From assembly GCA_963704545.1 (NCBI GenBank), contig OY969915.1, positions 1,550,001 through 1,614,000 on the forward strand: a DNA stretch of 64,000 nucleotides. The letters are read 5' to 3'. Position 1 is the first letter of the stretch. Each line of letters begins with the position of its first letter. Below the pieces are notes generated by a model that had not been told where the DNA came from, searched no databases, and saw nothing but the letters and a program-made list of their open reading frames with translations. The position numbers and the translations under genes are program-made. Source of the stretch: VRUE01 sp963704545 (lineage in GTDB: Bacteria > Actinomycetota > Thermoleophilia > Solirubrobacterales > 70-9). Shown in pieces: positions 13,826-21,624 of this stretch.

Positions 13826-15669
13826 CTGCCCCGCGCAAGCTGCGGCGGCGGCGCGAACTGGCGATCCTCTTCGTCGTCGTCGCGTCCGCGGCGATCGCGA
13901 TCGCCGCCTACGCCACCCACCTGACGCGCAGCCTCGAGCTGCAGACCGTCGACGCCCGCTTCTCGGTGCGGGGGACCCAGGAGCGGCCGGGCGACATCGC
14001 GATCGTCGCGGTCGACGATCGCACCTTCACCGAACTGGGGGTGCAGTGGCCTTTCCCGCGCTCGCTGCACGGGCGGGTGATCGACCGCCTGCGCGAAGCG
14101 GGAGCGAAGGTGATCGCGGTCGACGTTCAGTTCACGGAGGAAACGAAACCGCGGCAGGACATCCCCTTGATCGAAGCGGTGGCCCGGGCCGGCGGCGTGG
14201 TGCTCTCGACCACCGAAACGGATGAGAACGGCCACAGCCGGGTCTTTGGCGGCGAAGCGGTGGTGCGCGAAGTCGGCGCCCGTGCGGCCAACACGGTGGT
14301 CGTGCCCGAACCTGGGGGGACGATCCGCAAGATGCGCTATCAGGTCGACGGCCTCGTCACCTTCGGCGTCGCGGTCGCTGAAGCTTCCACGGGTGAGGAG
14401 ATCGACCCGGTGGAGATGGAAGGCGACGGTGAGGCCTGGATCGACTACAGGGGCCCGCCGAACACGATCGCCAACTACTCCTACTCGCGGGTGCTGCTCG
14501 GGAAGGTGCCGGATTCGACCTTCCGCGGCAAGGTCGTGATCGTGGGAGCGACGGCACCCTCGCTGCAGGACGTGCACGCGACCTCAACCACGAAAGACGA
14601 CCTGATGTCGGGGCCGGAAATCCAGGCGAACGCGGCCTGGACCGCCATTCACGGCTTCCCGCTTTCCTCCTCCAGCCCCGCTGTCGACCTGCTGCTGATT
14701 CTCCTGTTGGCTGCCGCCCCCGCCGCGGTGACGCTGCGGATGAAGGCCTTGCCGGCCCTCCTCGTCGCGATCGTCCTCGGAATTCTCTATGCCGTCGCCA
14801 TCCAGCTGGCCTTCGACTCCGGCAGCGTGTTGCCGGCCGTCTACCCGCTGCTGGCCCTGGTCCTCTCTGCCCTCGGCGCCCTGGCCGTCAACTACGTGAT
14901 CAACGCCTTCGAGCGCCAGCGCGTCCACGACACCTTTGCCCGCTTCGTCCCGGCGGCGGTGGTCAGCGAAGTCCTCGCCCGCACCGACGAGGACCTGCGG
15001 CTCGGCGGGATGCGGCGCGAGACCACGGTGCTCTTCAGCGACCTGCGCGGCTTCACCAGCTTCTCCGAGGCGCTTCCGCCCGACACGGTGATCGAAGTGC
15101 TCAACCGCTACCTGGGGGAGATGAGCGACGCGATCATGGACCACGGAGGCACCCTCGTCGCCTTCATGGGGGACGGGATCATGGCCGTGTTCGGCGCCCC
15201 GCTGGAGCAGCCCGACCACGCCGACCGCGCGGTGGCGGCGGCACGCGAGATGCTAGGAGCGCGCCTGTCGCACTTCAACGCCTGGATGGAAGAGGCCGGG
15301 ATGGATCGGGGGTTTGACATGGGCATCGGCCTCAATACCGGCATGGTGATGAGCGGTCAGGTCGGCTCCGAGCGCCGGGTCGAGTACACGGCGATCGGCG
15401 ACACCACCAACACCGCCGCCCGCCTGGAGAGCATGACCAAAGGAACCGGCCACCAGATCTTCATCGCCGACTCCACCCGGCAAGCGCTGCGGCGGGAGGT
15501 GCCCGACCTGGAGCTCGTCGGTGAGCACGAGGTGCGGGGTCGTGCGCACGCGGTCACCGTCTGGACGCTGCCGACGGGTCGCGAGCGCCGGTCAGGCGAC
15601 GACCAGCAGCGCGGTGCCGAAGAGGAAGACCGCGTGGAAGGACTGGTCGACGGCGACGCGCAGTCCTGA
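13822..15669 (+). CDS. CHASE2-domain class III adenylate cyclase
   Basis: 615 residues. A membrane helix (about 13-30) is followed by an extracytoplasmic CHASE2 sensor (about 33-285; RPGDIAIVAVDD, FPRSLHGRVIDRL) and three membrane helices (about 290-365). A cytoplasmic class III cyclase domain (about 385-590) follows. Both metal aspartates are present (LFSDLRGFTSF and MGDGIMAVFGAP), as are the transition-state residues of GDTTNTAARLE. The usual substrate-selecting lysine before FIGD is alanine here (VAFMGD) and the partner position is threonine. It should make cAMP in response to an external signal; its coupled neighbour is the CNB-tagged MFS carrier. Its 3' end overlaps the convergent DUF3307 gene by 78 nt. 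Confidence 0.88.
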   Translation: MTAPRKLRRRRELAILFVVVASAAIAIAAYATHLTRSLELQTVDARFSVRGTQERPGDIAIVAVDDRTFTELGVQWPFPRSLHGRVIDRLREAGAKVIAVDVQFTEETKPRQDIPLIEAVARAGGVVLSTTETDENGHSRVFGGEAVVREVGARAANTVVVPEPGGTIRKMRYQVDGLVTFGVAVAEASTGEEIDPVEMEGDGEAWIDYRGPPNTIANYSYSRVLLGKVPDSTFRGKVVIVGATAPSLQDVHATSTTKDDLMSGPEIQANAAWTAIHGFPLSSSSPAVDLLLILLLAAAPAAVTLRMKALPALLVAIVLGILYAVAIQLAFDSGSVLPAVYPLLALVLSALGALAVNYVINAFERQRVHDTFARFVPAAVVSEVLARTDEDLRLGGMRRETTVLFSDLRGFTSFSEALPPDTVIEVLNRYLGEMSDAIMDHGGTLVAFMGDGIMAVFGAPLEQPDHADRAVAAAREMLGARLSHFNAWMEEAGMDRGFDMGIGLNTGMVMSGQVGSERRVEYTAIGDTTNTAARLESMTKGTGHQIFIADSTRQALRREVPDLELVGEHEVRGRAHAVTVWTLPTGRERRSGDDQQRGAEEEDRVEGLVDGDAQS

Positions 15670-15984
15670 GGACGTCTGCGAGAGCCCCTTGACCCTGGCC
15701 ATGTAGGCGTCGAGCAGTCGCCCGTCGTCCTGAATCAGGTGGGGGATGGCGACGATGGCACCCATGGCCACCGCCCAGGCCGGGTCGCGTTCGAGCCCGA
15801 TCCAGACGAGAGCGGGGAGGAAGGCCGCGGTGTAGGTGGCGACATGGGCCAGCAGCGCGCGCCGGCGGATCGGATCGGCGCCGAGGCCGCCCTGCTTGTG
15901 GCGCGCCTGCCAGTCCGTTTGGAGCAGGAAGTCGCCCACGAGGTGGGAGGCGATGAGAACCGCGAAGGCTTCTACCCAGGTCAA
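15592..15984 (-). CDS. DUF3307 membrane protein
   Basis: 130 residues with the DUF3307 opening SHLVGDFLLQTDWQARHK and four hydrophobic segments, ending with HAVFLFGTALLVVA. Function unknown for the family. The start codon is TTG at 15984 and no better in-frame ATG or GTG precedes the conserved motif. The 3' end overlaps the end of the adenylate cyclase gene on the other strand by 78 nt, a convergent arrangement that could give antisense interference. Confidence 0.7.
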   Translation of the reverse strand: MTWVEAFAVLIASHLVGDFLLQTDWQARHKQGGLGADPIRRRALLAHVATYTAAFLPALVWIGLERDPAWAVAMGAIVAIPHLIQDDGRLLDAYMARVKGLSQTSSGLRVAVDQSFHAVFLFGTALLVVA

Positions 15985-16118
15985 GAGCGCGGCAGATCGG
16001 TCGGGAGCATGTGCCGGGGCAGCCTAAGCGACGCGACGGTTACGAACGTTCGTTGCCTTTTTCGGGTTCGGCTCAAGCTTTGTTGTTTCGCGGTCGAATA
16101 GATAAGGTCCTCCATCCA

Positions 16119-17363
16119 ATGCGAGGGAAGACGGTCAAGGGGACGTTGCTCGTGGTGCTCGCTTTCTTCGTGCTGCCTACCGGCGGGTCGGCGTCGGTGA
16201 CCAACACGAGGATCACCTCCGGGCCAACCGGCACGATCGACACCAGATCGGTCACCTTCACCTTCGACTCCCCGCTGGACGGAGGTTTCCAGTGCCGGCT
16301 CGACTCGATCGACCCGGGCGATTGGGTTCCCTGCACCTCGCCGCGGTCCTACGCGTCCCTCGCCGACGGTCCCCATAAATTCGAAGTCCGGGCCCTCAAC
16401 CGCCCCGGGCACGCCGATCCGACGCCCTCGGCAAGGACATTCACCGTCGAGACCGAGCCCCCCGAGACGACGATCGAAACAGCCCCAAGCGGCACGATCG
16501 ACGCGAGCTCCGCGACCTTCGCCTTCACCTCCTCGGAGCCGGGCACGTTCGAGTGCCGGCTCGACTCGATCGACCCGGGCGATTGGGTTCCCTGCACCTC
16601 GCCGCGGTCCTACGCGTTCCTCGCCGACGGTCCCCACACCTTTGAAGTCCGCGCCGTGAACGAGGTCGGCGATCCCGATCCGACCCCCGCCACCGCGACC
16701 TTCGCCGTCGAGACGGAGCCGCCCGAAGCGACGATCTCGGCGGTTCCAAGCGCCACGATCGACACCGGCCCGCCTCGGCCGGTCGCCGGCGAGAGCATCA
16801 ACCTCGAACTCGTGGAAGGCACCGTCGAGCTGGTGTGCCCGGGCGAAGACCAGTCCTCCAGGCTGACCTCCTTCAAACAGGTCCCGCTCGGCTGCCTGAT
16901 CAACACGCGCCGCGGGGTCGTCGACCTGACCGCGTCGAAAGGCTCGTCCGGGGAGCTGCAGGCGGGGCACTTCTGGGGCGGCGTGTTCATCGTCAGCCAG
17001 GAGCACGGCGACGACAAGGCTGTCGAGCTGAAGCTCGCCGGCAAGCGGATGTGCGAGCGGCGGAGCTCGACGAGCAAGCCCGCGGCGACGGTCAGTCGCG
17101 CCGGTCGCAAGGGCGGGGGGCGCAAGGTATGGGGCAGTGGCAAGGGGAACTACGAGACGAGCGGCAGCTACGGCTCGGCGACGGTGAGGGGGACGACCTG
17201 GCTCGTCGTCGATCGCTGTGACGCCTCGACCCTGTTCAGGGTGGCCGAAGGCACCGTGTCGGTCCGCGACTTCGTCAAGGGGAAATCGTTCACGCTCACC
17301 GCCGGGCAGCAGTACATCGCCAAGGCGGCCCTCCCTCGGCTCAAGCCGAACCTGTGGCCCTGA
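16119..17363 (+). CDS. Secreted two-repeat Ig-like protein with FecR-like tail
   Basis: 414 residues. Signal peptide at 1-26 (KGTLLVVLAFFVLPTGGSAS). Two Ig-like or fibronectin-like repeats of ~87 residues follow, each with FTFDS/FAFTSS, F(Q/E)CRLDSIDPGDWVPCTSP and LADGPH(K/T)FEVRA, the pattern of bacterial Ig-like domains. The C-terminal ~170 residues include INTRRGVVDLTASKG and later LFRVAEGTVSVRDF, resembling FecR-type ligand domains. Probably an exported cell-surface protein. The start is chosen at the signal peptide; TAAGGT lies 10 nt upstream. A small secreted protein gene overlaps its stop. An 85-nt DNA repeat underlies the protein repeat. Confidence 0.75.
   Translation: MRGKTVKGTLLVVLAFFVLPTGGSASVTNTRITSGPTGTIDTRSVTFTFDSPLDGGFQCRLDSIDPGDWVPCTSPRSYASLADGPHKFEVRALNRPGHADPTPSARTFTVETEPPETTIETAPSGTIDASSATFAFTSSEPGTFECRLDSIDPGDWVPCTSPRSYAFLADGPHTFEVRAVNEVGDPDPTPATATFAVETEPPEATISAVPSATIDTGPPRPVAGESINLELVEGTVELVCPGEDQSSRLTSFKQVPLGCLINTRRGVVDLTASKGSSGELQAGHFWGGVFIVSQEHGDDKAVELKLAGKRMCERRSSTSKPAATVSRAGRKGGGRKVWGSGKGNYETSGSYGSATVRGTTWLVVDRCDASTLFRVAEGTVSVRDFVKGKSFTLTAGQQYIAKAALPRLKPNLWP
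16291..16375 (+). repeat. 85-nt direct repeat, copy 1
   Basis: Matches 16552-16636 at 84 of 85 positions, offset 261 nt (87 codons), inside the secreted Ig-like protein gene. Near-identity in DNA, while the flanking halves of each repeat have diverged, points to recent gene conversion. Confidence 0.9.
16552..16636 (+). repeat. 85-nt direct repeat, copy 2
   Basis: Second copy; the only difference from 16291-16375 is T instead of C at 16618 (Phe versus Ser codon). Confidence 0.9.
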
Positions 17364-17695
17364 CCCGCGCGCTCTGCGTCGCTTGCGCATGCGCCGCGCT
17401 GCTTGCCTTGGCTTCCGTCCCCCTTGCGACGGCTTCGGACAAGCTGCCGATCTCCGTCGCAAGAGAACGGGCCGCGACCTATGCCCAGAACACGTGCTCC
17501 CACGACAAGCACTGCGCTCGCTCCGGCGTCAAAGGCTGCCGCAGGCAGAGCGCCCGCGTCGTGATCTGCCGGATCTTCGACCACCGCAGGACCGACGAGC
17601 AGGGCAGCTTCGTCTGCACGAGGCCGATCCGCCTGTCAAAGGACCCCCAGACCGGCCGCGTGCCGGTGACCGGCGTCGGCGAATGGGACTGCTGA
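17354..17695 (+). CDS. Small secreted cysteine-rich protein
   Basis: 113 residues from a GTG that overlaps the end of the preceding gene by 10 nt. Signal peptide at about 1-27 (TRALCVACACAALLALASVP). The mature part is basic with six or more cysteines (CSHDKHC, KGCRR, VVICR, FVCTR and a C-terminal DC), so disulfides are likely. No family recognised. The translational overlap suggests it is made with the Ig-like surface protein. Confidence 0.6.
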   Translation: MALTRALCVACACAALLALASVPLATASDKLPISVARERAATYAQNTCSHDKHCARSGVKGCRRQSARVVICRIFDHRRTDEQGSFVCTRPIRLSKDPQTGRVPVTGVGEWDC

Positions 17696-17780
17696 CGCTT
17701 CAACAGCTCACGACCCGGTTGCGGAAGCGAGCTGCCAACCCGCGAAGACTTCTCCTCCTCGTCCGGAGCGCAACCCGGCG

Positions 17781-18182
17781 CTAGTCAGCCCACCAGTCGC
17801 GCTGGCCATCGACGTCTCCGCGCGGATCCTCGCCGAGATTGGGCGCGCCGATGACGAGGATCTCGAGACCCTCCGGCCCGGCCTCGTAGCCTCGCCACGT
17901 ACCGGGCGGGACGCGCACCGCGTCCCATTCCTTGAGCTCGACGATCTCGTCGTCGACCTTCATCCGCCCGCTCCCGCGCAGGACCACGTACACCTCCTCC
18001 TGCTTCTTGTGCGTGTGGCCGTATGGAAAGCGATAGCCGGGCGGGACGCGCTGATAGCAAAGCCCGGACTGCTCGAGCTCGAGTGCCTTGGTCGCGAGGC
18101 GGAACTCAAGGTCCGGCGCGCCGTCGAAGTTGGACCCGAAATCCTCCAGGTCCTCCTTGAGGTTCCTGAGCGTGAATGGCAC
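17781..18182 (-). CDS. Single-domain cupin protein
   Basis: 133 residues. Cupin motif 1 appears as GHTHKKQEEVYVVLRGSG (His, His, Glu and Gly), followed by MKVDDEIVELKEWDAVRVPPG, the usual beta-strand continuation of motif 1 into motif 2. The second metal histidine of motif 2 is not obvious (PPGTWRGYEAG), so metal binding may be partial. Cupins of this size are enzymes (isomerases or dioxygenases) or sugar-binding proteins; the substrate is unknown. Cytosolic, and probably a single-gene unit. Confidence 0.75.
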   Translation of the reverse strand: MPFTLRNLKEDLEDFGSNFDGAPDLEFRLATKALELEQSGLCYQRVPPGYRFPYGHTHKKQEEVYVVLRGSGRMKVDDEIVELKEWDAVRVPPGTWRGYEAGPEGLEILVIGAPNLGEDPRGDVDGQRDWWAD

Positions 18183-18278
18183 GGCGCAATCCTATTGCCG
18201 ACGGCTTCGAGATACAGCCGTCCGAGCTTCTAGCGAGAGCCGAGCGGCTCCTCGGCTGATAGGTGACCGGGTTGCTTG

Positions 18279-19040
18279 TCATTTGAGGTTGGCCGCCCGC
18301 TTCGACTTCGCTTTGGATGCCTTGCGTTTCGGCTCTTTCTTCTCTCGTTCCTTGGCCCTGATCTGAGAGGTCGTCGGTGAGGGGAAGCCCGCAATGGCGA
18401 ACGTGGCCGGAAAGCTGTGCTGGCTTTCCCCGTTGCCGCGGCGTTTAACCGTGTCGTCGGTCAGCCCTTCGACTTCCTGACAGGCCCATGCCATGAGTTT
18501 GACGAACTCCGGCCAGGAAATCTCATCGAAGTCAGTCGGTATCCAGAAGAGCCGCACATCGTCGCGCGTGTAGAACGTGCCCGTTTCCATCGCCTGCGCC
18601 ACCCGGACGTTGAAGTCTTGGAGGGCTTGCCCGGCAACGCCCGGCCGGAGCGATTTCTCGAGCGCGCCCCAATCCGCATCGCTGAGAAAGGCGCGCTTGG
18701 TCGCGATGTGCATGTGCTTCGTGGAGCCGCGCACGTCGAGCTTTTCGATGACTTCGAGGAAGCCGTGTTTCCGAAGCACGCGGAAGTGGTACGAGGCGAC
18801 GTTGAGCGGAATGCCTGCCTCCCGCGAAAAGTCGCTCGGCGCGATCGGGCGCTGCGTCGCTAAGGAGACGATCTGCACGCGGAGCGGGTCTTTGGTGACG
18901 ACGCTGATCTCGGGATCGACCAGGCCGGTAGCGCGCTCCCTGGCTTCGGCGGTCGGTCCTTGCCGTTTTTTCGCAGCCGCTTTCCGCTGAGAGCCTTTCG
19001 CCGGTTTGCGACGGGTCTTCTGTTTCGCCGAGGGAGTCAC
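18279..19040 (-). CDS. ArsR-like winged-helix regulator
   Basis: 253 residues from a GTG at 19040. A lysine/arginine-rich N-terminal tail (~40 residues) precedes a winged helix at about 55-120 (LRVQIVSLATQRPIAPSDF then LNVASYHFRVLRKHGFLEV). A C-terminal helical region of ~110 residues ends in a second basic tail (EKKEPKRKASKAKSKRAANLK). The basic tails suggest extra DNA binding. It is related to the smaller regulator at 19715 (SYHFRVLRKHG versus SYHLKVLRDAA). The two flank a mini-gene and two TGACCGGTCA palindromes, which may be their operators. The open frame extends further upstream but without coding character; the GTG choice is inference. Confidence 0.7.
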   Translation of the reverse strand: MTPSAKQKTRRKPAKGSQRKAAAKKRQGPTAEARERATGLVDPEISVVTKDPLRVQIVSLATQRPIAPSDFSREAGIPLNVASYHFRVLRKHGFLEVIEKLDVRGSTKHMHIATKRAFLSDADWGALEKSLRPGVAGQALQDFNVRVAQAMETGTFYTRDDVRLFWIPTDFDEISWPEFVKLMAWACQEVEGLTDDTVKRRGNGESQHSFPATFAIAGFPSPTTSQIRAKEREKKEPKRKASKAKSKRAANLK

Positions 19041-19158
19041 GAGCGCAGCTTTTCGGGGTCGGGCCCTGCCGTCCTCCCCGGGGAGATATTGGATCGCTGA
19101 GTGCCGAGTAGTAAAGCAATCTGGACGCAGTTCCGACGCACGTTGCGGCATTCGCAAT

Positions 19159-19168
19159 TGACCGGTCA
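19159..19168. promoter_or_regulatory. TGACCGGTCA palindrome, site 1
   Basis: Perfect 10-bp palindrome overlapping TTGACC (19158-19163), a potential -35 of the 19-codon mini-gene (a CATTCT -10 lies 18 nt on). Identical to site 2 at 19509. Confidence 0.45.
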
Positions 19169-19250
19169 GCGCTCTGTAGCGCATTCTTGAGCCTCCGATC
19201 CAAGCCGTCTCCGCGGGAGGGGCGGCTGCGGCAAGAGGGAGGTGATTGCA

Positions 19251-19310
19251 ATGACTTCGGTCAAAGCAGAGCGCATCGTGCCGCTGCTCAGCGTCATCAA
19301 GTCGGCCTGA
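19251..19310 (+). CDS. 19-residue mini-ORF with very strong ribosome site
   Basis: Encodes MTSVKAERIVPLLSVIKSA. The ribosome site GGGAGGTGAT (19238-19247 region), nearly a full anti-Shine-Dalgarno match, is the best in the window. A perfect 16-bp terminator stem starts 8 nt after the stop. Promoter, ribosome site, short frame and terminator together look like a deliberate transcription unit: a small peptide, a leader peptide, or a small RNA with a translated part. The peptide could form an amphipathic helix (VKAERIVPLLSVIKSA). No family recognised. It lies between two ArsR-like regulators. Confidence 0.55.
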   Translation: MTSVKAERIVPLLSVIKSA

Positions 19311-19317
19311 GCCCGAC

Positions 19318-19360
19318 AAAGGGGCGGGTCGGCTCCGATCCAGGGCCGACCCGCCCCTTT
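19318..19360 (+). terminator. Rho-independent terminator of the mini-gene
   Basis: Perfect 16-bp stem (AAAGGGGCGGGTCGGC, 19318-19333, with 19345-19360) and an 11-nt loop, ending in TTT. It is near-symmetric, so it would also work from the other strand. Confidence 0.85.
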
Positions 19361-19508
19361 GCAACTCCCTGCCGGGTTCAAGGCGTCGGCACTCGGGAGA
19401 ATCCATCAAGAAGCGCTGACACGGAACCCGCGCGGTACCCAACCGCGGGCACACCTTACGAGATCGCCAAAACCGTTACGCCAACTTGCACTGAGCAAAC
19501 GACAAATG

Positions 19509-19518
19509 TGACCGGTCA
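19509..19518. promoter_or_regulatory. TGACCGGTCA palindrome, site 2
   Basis: Same 10-bp palindrome as site 1, about 200 nt upstream of the small ArsR-like gene; TTGCCC and a GCCGGTCA half-site lie just downstream. Confidence 0.4.
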
Positions 19519-19714
19519 GTGAGGTTGCCCAAAAAGTAATGACCAATTGCCGGTCACGATCTGGGACCCTGCACCACTCCGACGAATCGAGCGGATGAGT
19601 CTCCTTTGGTCGGCAGGCTGTTTCAGCGCCCTGGGCGTCTTTCTAACCCAGCGTGGCCCTCTGTCGCCCGGGGCGCTGGAGCAGAAAGACAGCAATGCAA
19701 GCCGAAGACAAAAG

Positions 19715-19954
19715 ATGAACCGTCTTCTCGAAGGGGCGCTCTCGCACCCCGACCGCAAGAAGATTCTCGGCTACCTCAAGGGAAGTGCAGAGGGGACGAG
19801 CGCGCGCGAGCTGGCCGACGTGCTCGATCTAGGCGCAGCGAAGGTGAGCTACCACCTAAAGGTTCTGCGCGATGCCGCTTTGGTCGTGCAGGTCGAGGAG
19901 GGACAGGGGCACGGCGAGCGCGCGTATTTAGCTGCGGGCCTGGCGAGCCAGTAA
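19715..19954 (+). CDS. Small ArsR-like winged-helix regulator
   Basis: 79 residues from the ATG at 19715. A single winged helix: ALSHPDRKKILGYLKGS, ELADVLDLGAAKVSYHLKVLRD (recognition helix), then a wing and ERAYLAAGLA. No metal-site cysteines. Starts at 19595 (ATG) or 19547 (TTG) are open, but that stretch has weaker GC3 bias and no domain, so the shorter form is preferred. No good Shine-Dalgarno is seen for any choice. Likely autoregulated through the TGACCGGTCA sites upstream (inference). Confidence 0.6.
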   Translation: MNRLLEGALSHPDRKKILGYLKGSAEGTSARELADVLDLGAAKVSYHLKVLRDAALVVQVEEGQGHGERAYLAAGLASQ

Positions 19955-20483
19955 TAGCCGGTTCCAGAGGGCGCGTTGCCTGTGGCCTCTTTGCGTTCAA
20001 AACCTCAGCGCGGGGGCAATGTATCTATCGGTCTTGCCTGCCCGGCCGACCCTCCTCCCTTCCCCTGGGGTAGGGAGTGCGGGTCTCGGGGTGCTCTGGC
20101 GGGCGCGGTTGTCACTCTAGGGACAGGTGAGACCACCCGCCGCGACAAGCGGATTGATAGTCCGGGAGTCGGTTCTCGATCCCGCTCTACAAGCCATATG
20201 GGCAGATGGTGAGTCCAAAGTGAGTCCAAGGCAGCGGCCTGCTTTGGGCTGTGCGGTCCACTCGCGCGCGTTTTGTAGTGCGAGCAGTGGGCACGGGGAG
20301 CCTTGGAACACACCTTTTAGAGGCGGATTCCCGCTTGGTAGAGCCGCGTGGCTCGCGGCCCTCGGCGTCACAAGTTGTATCCACATTCTGCGGGCCGCTC
20401 GGTCGGCGGGGAGGGGGCAGATGGACTCACTTTGGACGCACCCCGGCTGAATCGGCAGGGCCGTGAGGCTCCCTAGAAAGCAG
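19955..20483. other. Intergenic region without a recognisable gene
   Basis: No open frame here has credible coding character. It holds a 16-bp perfect inverted repeat, GTCCAAAGTGAGTCCA at 20213-20228 and its complement at 20422-20437. Each copy is preceded by the same direct GGGCAGATGG. The stretch abuts tRNA-Met, so it could be a remnant of an integration event, but no integrase is present. Confidence 0.5.
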
Positions 20484-20507
20484 AAAACCCCGCCGCAGCG
20501 GGGCTTT
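20484..20507 (-). terminator. Terminator downstream of tRNA-Met
   Basis: On the minus strand a 6-bp GC stem (CCCCGC/GCGGGG) with a 4-nt loop is followed by TTTTCTG, 8 nt past the tRNA 3' end. Confidence 0.8.
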
Positions 20508-20514
20508 CGCCTAG

Positions 20515-20588
20515 TGCCGGAGGAGGGACTCGAACCCCCGACACGCGGATTATGATTCCGCTGCTCTAACCAGCTGAGCTACTCCGGC
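20515..20588 (-). tRNA. tRNA-Met (CAT)
   Basis: The 74-nt cloverleaf reads on the minus strand. It has a 7-bp acceptor GCCGGAG/CTCCGGC with A73, a D-arm with AGCTCAGCTGGTTAGAGC, an anticodon stem GCGGA/TCCGC with loop ATCATAA (anticodon CAT), and a T-arm with GGTTCGAGTCC. CCA is not encoded. The CAT anticodon also fits tRNA-Ile2 (lysidine-modified); the D-arm and acceptor do not fit initiator tRNA. Elongator Met is preferred. A TACGAT -10 lies about 9 nt upstream. Confidence 0.9.
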
Positions 20589-20672
20589 GGGGAGTGGATC
20601 GTAGCGGTGGAGGGGCAGCTCTCGCCGGGGCATGTCCCGTGACGAATTAGGCCTTAGGCTTAGCCTTGGGAC

Positions 20673-21620
20673 ATGACGCAGGAGCTGGACAGGGCGGTGA
20701 GGACGGTTCTGCGGGATTGCCTGCGGATCGAACCGGGCGAAGAGGTGCTGGTGATCTGCAACCCGGTCACCGAGGACATCGGCGCCTTGATGCGGATCGA
20801 GGCCGAGGGGGACGGCGCGTTCGCGACCCTGGCGGTGATCTCCGAGCTCGACTCCAACGGGGCCGAGCCGCCGACGCCGGTCGCGGCGGCGATGGTCGCC
20901 GCCGAGGTCGTGCTGGCACCGACGATCCAGTCGCTCTCCCACACCAACGCGCGCCGTGCCGCGACCCAGGCGGGCGTGCGGATCGCGACGCTGCCGGGAG
21001 TGACCGAGGACATGCTCTCGCGGCTGATGAACGCCGACATGCGCACCCTGCGCCGGCGGGGCGCGGCGATCGCCGCGGCGCTGCGCAGCGGCGAGGAGGC
21101 GCGGATCACCTGCCAGCACGGCAGCGACCTGCGGCTCGGGCTGAAGGACCGGATCCCGATCGCCGACGCCGGCGTGCTCAACGCTCCGGGCGCCTTCGGC
21201 AACCTGCCCTGCGGCGAGGCGTTCGTCGCCCCCACCACGGCCGAGGGGACGCTGGTCGTCGATGGCTCGATCGCCGGCGTGGGCAAGGTCGAGACCCCGG
21301 TCGAGCTGACGGTGCGCGACGGTCACCTGACCGACGCCACCGGCCCGGAGGGCGCGGCGCTGCTCGAAATGCTGACCATGCACGGCGAGGACGGCACCAA
21401 CGTCGCCGAGCTGGGCATCGGCACCAACGAAGAGGCCACCCTGACCGGCAACATCCTCGAGGACGAGAAGATCCTCGGCACGGCGCACGTCGCCTTCGGC
21501 GCCTCCGCCGCGATCGGCGGCACCGTCCAGGTCCCCGTCCACCTCGACTGCGTGATCGTCGAGCCGACCGTGGAAGTGGACGGCAAGGAGATCGTCCGCG
21601 GCGGCCAGCTGCTGATCTGA
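20673..21620 (+). CDS. M29-family aminopeptidase-like protein
   Basis: 315 residues. The C-terminal half carries M29 (thermophilic aminopeptidase, AmpS/PepS) features: GAFGNLPCGEAFVAPTT, ELGIGTNEEATLTG and LEDEKILGTAHVAFGAS, with the expected Glu, His and Asp metal ligands (VHLDCVIVEPT). It is shorter than the usual ~400-residue M29 enzymes, lacking part of the N-terminal domain. It should cleave N-terminal residues from peptides with Co or Zn in the cytosol. TAGCCT lies 6 nt before the ATG, so the transcript is probably leaderless. It is followed after 4 nt by the formimidoyltransferase gene. Confidence 0.75.
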   Translation: MTQELDRAVRTVLRDCLRIEPGEEVLVICNPVTEDIGALMRIEAEGDGAFATLAVISELDSNGAEPPTPVAAAMVAAEVVLAPTIQSLSHTNARRAATQAGVRIATLPGVTEDMLSRLMNADMRTLRRRGAAIAAALRSGEEARITCQHGSDLRLGLKDRIPIADAGVLNAPGAFGNLPCGEAFVAPTTAEGTLVVDGSIAGVGKVETPVELTVRDGHLTDATGPEGAALLEMLTMHGEDGTNVAELGIGTNEEATLTGNILEDEKILGTAHVAFGASAAIGGTVQVPVHLDCVIVEPTVEVDGKEIVRGGQLLI

Positions 21621-21624
21621 CCCG

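Noticed and set aside
20127..20450. A 107-codon frame upstream of tRNA-Met
   Set aside because: Composition is not coding-like and no family is recognised; overlapping frames on both strands are equally long.
20515..20588. Initiator tRNA-Met
   Set aside because: The acceptor starts with a G-C pair rather than an unpaired first base, and the anticodon stem lacks the three consecutive G-C pairs of initiators.
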